In this document: in pieces, positions 60,344 to 64,000 of the stretch
Layout: each line of letters begins with the position of its first letter
Position numbering within the stretch: position 1 is the first letter of the stretch
Assembly (NCBI RefSeq): GCF_029946505.1
Contig: NZ_JARZHG010000007.1
Coordinates: 1 to 64,000 of the forward strand
Direction of reading: 5' to 3'
DNA from: Polyangium sp. y55x31
GTDB lineage: Bacteria > Myxococcota_A > Polyangia > Polyangiales > Polyangiaceae
DNA: 64,000 nt
Program-made: the position numbers and the translations under genes
The notes under the pieces: generated by a model
Told to the model about the DNA's origin: nothing
Databases searched by the model: none
What the model saw: only the letters and a program-made list of their open reading frames with translations

Positions 60344-61648
60344 TCAAGGCGCCTTCGTAATCGCCCACTCCTTCACGATCGCGATCTTGTCCGCCGGCAG
60401 CTTCTTCTCGTAGTTCGGCGGCGGCATCGATCGCTCCTCGGCCACGCGCGCGACCACACGATCGACGAGGCCGAGCGCGACGTCGTAGTTCTCGAAATCG
60501 ATCTTCGGCGCGCCGCGCGTGCCCGAACCATGGCAATCGGCGCAATACTCGCGCATGATGGGCCTCACGTCCGTGAGGAACGAGAGCGGCGTGCCGAGCG
60601 CGAGCTTGCGCGTCGTTTTCCCCTCGCCCGCATACACGTCGCCGATCTTGTCGACGGCGAGCGAGCGTGGCGCCTCCGCCGGCCCGAGCGTCGCCACGAC
60701 CTCCGGCACCTCGCCCGCGCGCACGCGGAGCACCCAGCTCCCCGCGAGCGCGTAGAGCCGCTGCTTGCTCGCGTCGAGCGCGAACGCGTCGATCCCGACC
60801 GCGGACGCGCCTTCCGCGGCGAGCGGGTAAAGCGAATACTCGCCGCTCGGCGAGCGCTCGACGAGCCCCGCGTCGGACGCGAAATACACGAGCGAGCCGT
60901 CCTCGCACGCGAGGCTCCCGCACGCCATGGCCCGGACGAACCCCACGTCGAAGACGAGCGGATACGCTTTGCCGCTCGCCTTGTCGATCTCGTAGACGCG
61001 ATCGCCGTACGCGAGATAGACGCGCTCCTTCTGCGTGAGAACGGCCGTGGGCGCGCCCTCCTCGCCCTCCACGGTCCACGTCACGAGCGCCCCGCCGCCG
61101 AGCTCGTATGCACCTGTTTCGCCACGAATCGCGAGGTGCGTCTCGGCCGTCCCGTCGCCGTCGTCGTCGGCCACGCGCGCGCGCATCGCCTGAATGCCGA
61201 GCGGCGTGAGCTCCGCGGCGCCGAGCGATTGCTGGAGCACGCCGCCGGGCGTGAAGAATACGCCGGCCTCGGCCGCGACGAGCACGCCGCTTTCATAACC
61301 GACCATCGCGCGCACGGCGCCGGTCTCGCTCGGGAGATCGGGCGCGTCGCCGACGATCGGCAGGAGCGTCGCGCCCGATGCCGCGAGCTCGTAAACACCT
61401 GTCGTCGTGCCCACGGTGACGAGCGCGCCCTGGCTGCCCATCGCGGTCGAGTATCCCTCGATCGTGAACGTGGCGGTCTCGGGTTCGGCGTTTGGCGTCG
61501 CGGGCGCGCCGTGCACGACGGCGAGCACGGGGGGGCCTTCGGTCCCTCCGCCGCTCGGGCCGGCATTCGTGGGGGGCGCCTCGCTGCAAGCCGCCGTTGT
61601 GATCACGGCGAGCATCGCACCGAGGCTCGATAGGAGCCAACGCGGCAT
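60344..61648 (-). CDS. lipoprotein with C-terminal c-type cytochrome-like CXXCH
   Basis: A 434-residue lipoprotein (ATG 61648; signal AMLAVITTAAC). The mature part up to about residue 345 is strand-rich with propeller-like blades (GALVTVGTTTGVYEL, SGVLVAAEAGVFFTPGG, QRLYALAGSWVLRV, GDVYAGEGKTTRKL). The C-terminus has PIMREYCADCHGSGT, a heme c attachment motif, and a following PPPNYEKKLPADKIAIVKEW, in the style of planctomycete/myxobacterial monoheme cytochromes. It is divergent from 61813 and convergent with the Cys-rich gene. Confidence 0.75.
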   Translation of the reverse strand: MPRWLLSSLGAMLAVITTAACSEAPPTNAGPSGGGTEGPPVLAVVHGAPATPNAEPETATFTIEGYSTAMGSQGALVTVGTTTGVYELAASGATLLPIVGDAPDLPSETGAVRAMVGYESGVLVAAEAGVFFTPGGVLQQSLGAAELTPLGIQAMRARVADDDGDGTAETHLAIRGETGAYELGGGALVTWTVEGEEGAPTAVLTQKERVYLAYGDRVYEIDKASGKAYPLVFDVGFVRAMACGSLACEDGSLVYFASDAGLVERSPSGEYSLYPLAAEGASAVGIDAFALDASKQRLYALAGSWVLRVRAGEVPEVVATLGPAEAPRSLAVDKIGDVYAGEGKTTRKLALGTPLSFLTDVRPIMREYCADCHGSGTRGAPKIDFENYDVALGLVDRVVARVAEERSMPPPNYEKKLPADKIAIVKEWAITKAP

Positions 61649-61812
61649 TCTTCGATGGGACTGTAGATGGAGGGAGTCGAGCACGGCCTGGCAGGATAAC
61701 AAATTTCGTCCGTGCTCCCAAGAGATGTTGACGAAACGTTATGGCTCGGTTCCACTGGAAGATGGTCCGCTCCCGCCCGCGGTGCCTCCCCCTTCCGACC
61801 CCGAGCTGTAAC

Positions 61813-63471
61813 ATGAAAAGCAAACGACGCTGGCAAGCGCTCTGCTTCGCCCTCCTCGCGGCTGCGCCCTCGGTGGCGCTCGCCGAAGATGGAGAGCAAT
61901 GTTTTTTACACCGGGAGTTGCCTGTCGAACGGCAGCTCCGACGCCTTTCGATCGATCTGCGTGGGACCGTGCCCGACGTCGCCGAGTACGACGCGGTCGC
62001 GGGGCTCTCCGAGCTGCCCGATGCGCTGATCGACGAGTACCTCGCGAGTGACGCATTTCGCATCCAGATGCGTCGTTATCACGAGAGCCTGCTCTGGACG
62101 AACCCGAACATCGCTCTCGCCGACGTGACGTTTTCGCTGAACACCGTCAACTACGACGGGAGCCCGGTCTACTATGTCCCCGGCCAGGGCAAGAGCGCGC
62201 TCTACCGCGGCGGCGATGGCACGCACACCTGCCAGAACAAGCCCCAGGACGCTCTCGGTTACGATCCCGTGACGGGAATGCCAAATACGGAAGTCATGGG
62301 GACCGACGGCGTGGGCACGTGGTCCGCCGATGGCTGGGTCGAGGTGCATCCGTTCTGGGAGGCCGACCCGGCGAAAAAGGTGAAGGTCTGCGCGTTCGAC
62401 GCTCAGACGACGGAGACGTACACCCTGCCGCCCGGGGATCCGGACGCGGGGACGCATTCGTGTGATCACTTGATGGCCACGGGCAAGGCGAAGACCTGCG
62501 GTTGCGGGCCGGAGCTCAGCTATTGCATGCCGGCCGGCATCGTGCAGCCGATCGTGCTCGCGGCGCTGCGCGAGCAGGTGCTCCGTCTCGTCGACGAGCA
62601 CACGGACGGCACGCAGCCGTACTCCGGGCTGCTCACGACGAGGCGCGTGCATTACAATGGCCCGCTCGCTCATTACTTCCGCTACCACGCGCAGCGGCAG
62701 ACGCTCTCGCGCACCCAGAACGAGCACCAGCCCTCGGACGGCCCGCTGCCCGAGCTCGCGTTCACGGACGTCGATACCTGGGTCGCCGTGGAGCGCGAGG
62801 CGCCGCATGCCGGCCTCATCACCCTGCCCGCGTTCCTGCTCCGCTTCCAGACGAACCGCGGCCGGGCGAATCGCTATCGAATCGCGTTCCTCGGGCAATA
62901 CTTCCAGCCGCCGAGCACGAAGGACACGAACTGCGCGAAGGAAGGCGACGACCTCACGCAGCGCTGCGTCTGCCGGAGCTGCCACGTGACGCTGGAGCCG
63001 CTCGCCGCGCACTTCGGCCAATTCACGGAGGCCGGCAGCATGTCCCTGCACGATTTTGCCCGCGAATACCCCACCCGCAAGGCCTGCGCCCAGGGCCTCG
63101 CGCCGCAGAGCGCGGCGTGGTGCGACCGCTATTACGTACCGGTCTCGGACGAGACGGACCCCGATCTCCGGACGTACAAGCTGAAGGCGCTTCAATATGC
63201 CGACGACGAGCACCCGGAGCTCGCGCCGAATTTCGAGGCGGGCCCGGCCGCGCTCGTGAAGGCCGACCTCGAGAGCGGTCGTTTCCACGAGGTGGCCATC
63301 GAGCACCTCTTCTCGTACCTCATGAAACGCGAGCCGAACCTCGATCCGACGACGAGTGATTACGAGGGCGACGCGCTCGCCAAGATCGCCGCGGACTTCC
63401 GCGTCCACGACGACATTCGTCAGGCGGTCCGGGATCTCATCAATCTGCCCGCCTACCGGAGGATGCCATGA
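61813..63471 (+). CDS. exported DUF1549/DUF1588-like protein with CXXCH
   Basis: A 552-residue protein. ATG 61813 gives a signal peptide (CFALLAAAPSVALA). The start of the mature part, RQLRRLSIDLRGTVPDVAEYDAV, resembles DUF1549 (PSD) proteins. At about residue 390 it has CVCRSCHVTLEPLAAHFGQF, a CXXCH motif and the Leu/Phe pattern seen near DUF1588. The last 40 residues (AIEHLFSYLMKREP... ) resemble the end of such proteins. It overlaps the next lipoprotein by 4 nt. It may be part of a cell-surface oxidative degradation system. Confidence 0.65.
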   Translation: MKSKRRWQALCFALLAAAPSVALAEDGEQCFLHRELPVERQLRRLSIDLRGTVPDVAEYDAVAGLSELPDALIDEYLASDAFRIQMRRYHESLLWTNPNIALADVTFSLNTVNYDGSPVYYVPGQGKSALYRGGDGTHTCQNKPQDALGYDPVTGMPNTEVMGTDGVGTWSADGWVEVHPFWEADPAKKVKVCAFDAQTTETYTLPPGDPDAGTHSCDHLMATGKAKTCGCGPELSYCMPAGIVQPIVLAALREQVLRLVDEHTDGTQPYSGLLTTRRVHYNGPLAHYFRYHAQRQTLSRTQNEHQPSDGPLPELAFTDVDTWVAVEREAPHAGLITLPAFLLRFQTNRGRANRYRIAFLGQYFQPPSTKDTNCAKEGDDLTQRCVCRSCHVTLEPLAAHFGQFTEAGSMSLHDFAREYPTRKACAQGLAPQSAAWCDRYYVPVSDETDPDLRTYKLKALQYADDEHPELAPNFEAGPAALVKADLESGRFHEVAIEHLFSYLMKREPNLDPTTSDYEGDALAKIAADFRVHDDIRQAVRDLINLPAYRRMP

Positions 63472-64000
63472 GCGCGTCTCGCCTCAGTTCCCTCTGCGCG
63501 CTCGCCGCGCTCGCCGCGGCCGCGTGCACGAAAGAAGCGCCGTCCGCCGGCACGACCGATCCGCAGGAGCCCTGGGAGGCGCCCGCGGTCGCCGCGAACG
63601 GTGATAGCGAAAATGCCCCCGCGGACCTCGGCGGCGGCGCGCTGCCCGGCCCTTCGCGTGGCGTGCGGCGCATGCGCATCGACACGCTCCAGGCCGCCAT
63701 GAGCAAGGTCGCCGGAAATGACGTTTACGGCGCTCCGATCCTCTGGAAGGTGAACACCAGGGACGGGTTCAGCGACCTCGCATTCGGCAAGGCGCTCGGC
63801 CGGCCCGATTATCAAACGTCGACCGAGGAGAGCACGGTCTCGAACGCGCTCTACCTCAAGTTCGTCGGGGACGCGGCGCGCGACATCTGCATGCAGATGG
63901 CCAAGAACGACATGAAGCGCTCGGACGCTTCGCGCGCGCTCTTCCCGAAGGCGCCCGCGGACGGGACGGCGACGGACGCCCAGGTGACCGAGAACCTGCA
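63468..64000 (+). CDS. lipoprotein, partial at right edge
   Basis: ATG 63468 overlaps the previous stop (ATGA). The signal peptide ends ALAAAACTKE, so it is a lipoprotein. At least 177 residues are in the window; the visible mature part has an acidic Pro-rich linker, then RGVRRMRIDTLQAAMSKVAG and AARDICMQMAKND, which is reminiscent of the proteins encoded beside DUF1549 genes in myxobacteria. The stop is beyond the window. Confidence 0.6.
   Translation, partial: MSASRLSSLCALAALAAAACTKEAPSAGTTDPQEPWEAPAVAANGDSENAPADLGGGALPGPSRGVRRMRIDTLQAAMSKVAGNDVYGAPILWKVNTRDGFSDLAFGKALGRPDYQTSTEESTVSNALYLKFVGDAARDICMQMAKNDMKRSDASRALFPKAPADGTATDAQVTENL

Overview
This window is high-GC DNA (roughly 70 percent by eye) packed with short intergenic gaps, many ATGA/GTGA overlaps, and an unusually large set of lipoproteins and exported proteins. 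Several carry Gly-Gly-Ala/Met linkers, MopE-like Asp/Cys metal-binding runs, choice-of-anchor L domains or double-CXXCG motifs. This mix points to a predatory soil myxobacterium (Myxococcota, most likely Polyangiales: the Polyangium/Sorangium side). No rRNA, tRNA, transposase, phage integrase or CRISPR array was seen. Both ends are cut inside genes.

Layout. 1-7.3 kb: a membrane-anchored M23 peptidase (partial), a TPR protein, a DUF2062-methyltransferase fusion, two paired exported amidohydrolases and a small membrane protein. 7.3-13.4 kb: two tandem paralogous lipoproteins with phage-fibre-like motifs, a DUF938 methyltransferase, a third amidohydrolase lipoprotein and a propeller-like lipoprotein. 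13.4-16.6 kb: a GYF_2-type membrane protein, a ParE/RelE-type toxin-antitoxin pair and an ABC exporter. 16.7-20.2 kb: bacterial NHEJ, with ku and ligD divergent across 39 bp. 20.2-23.9 kb: two STAS/SpoIIAA-like paralogues around a double-CXXCG (SitI6-like) protein, a small Cys-rich lipoprotein, an unknown acidic protein and an exported SRPBCC protein. 24.0-29.8 kb: ferrochelatase, sulfate activation (cysD, cysNC), a helical-repeat protein and a Coa1-like protein.

29.8-42.3 kb is one long minus-strand run: MoxR ATPase, VWA protein, VgrG, DUF2169-pentapeptide protein, pentapeptide protein, DUF3540 and a DUF4150 PAAR-like tip. This is a type VI secretion spike and loading module with no recognisable toxin domain. 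42.3-47.9 kb is an envelope operon (PEGA-like/beta-barrel protein, DUF4398-type lipoprotein, a 913-residue OmpA-family lipoprotein and a small outer-membrane barrel).

48-52.3 kb: a choice-of-anchor L/MopE-like exported protein, then a three-gene catabolic-looking set (BKACE, zinc-independent quinone oxidoreductase, TauD-type dioxygenase). 52.3-57 kb: Uma2 nuclease-like protein, unknown helical protein, a 43-bp tandem repeat array with a hairpin across unit junctions, acyl-CoA thioesterase II, an Rpn-type nuclease and a DnaJ-zinc-finger-like protein. 57-64 kb: a VOC-plus-six-IPT fusion, an extremely Cys-rich lipoprotein, and a divergent group of exported proteins with CXXCH motifs at the right edge.

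The most unusual items are the VOC-IPT fusion, the 55-cysteine lipoprotein, the toxin-less VgrG/pentapeptide module directly downstream of MoxR-VWA, the 43-bp hairpin repeat array, and the tandem lipoproteins with phage-structural-protein motifs.
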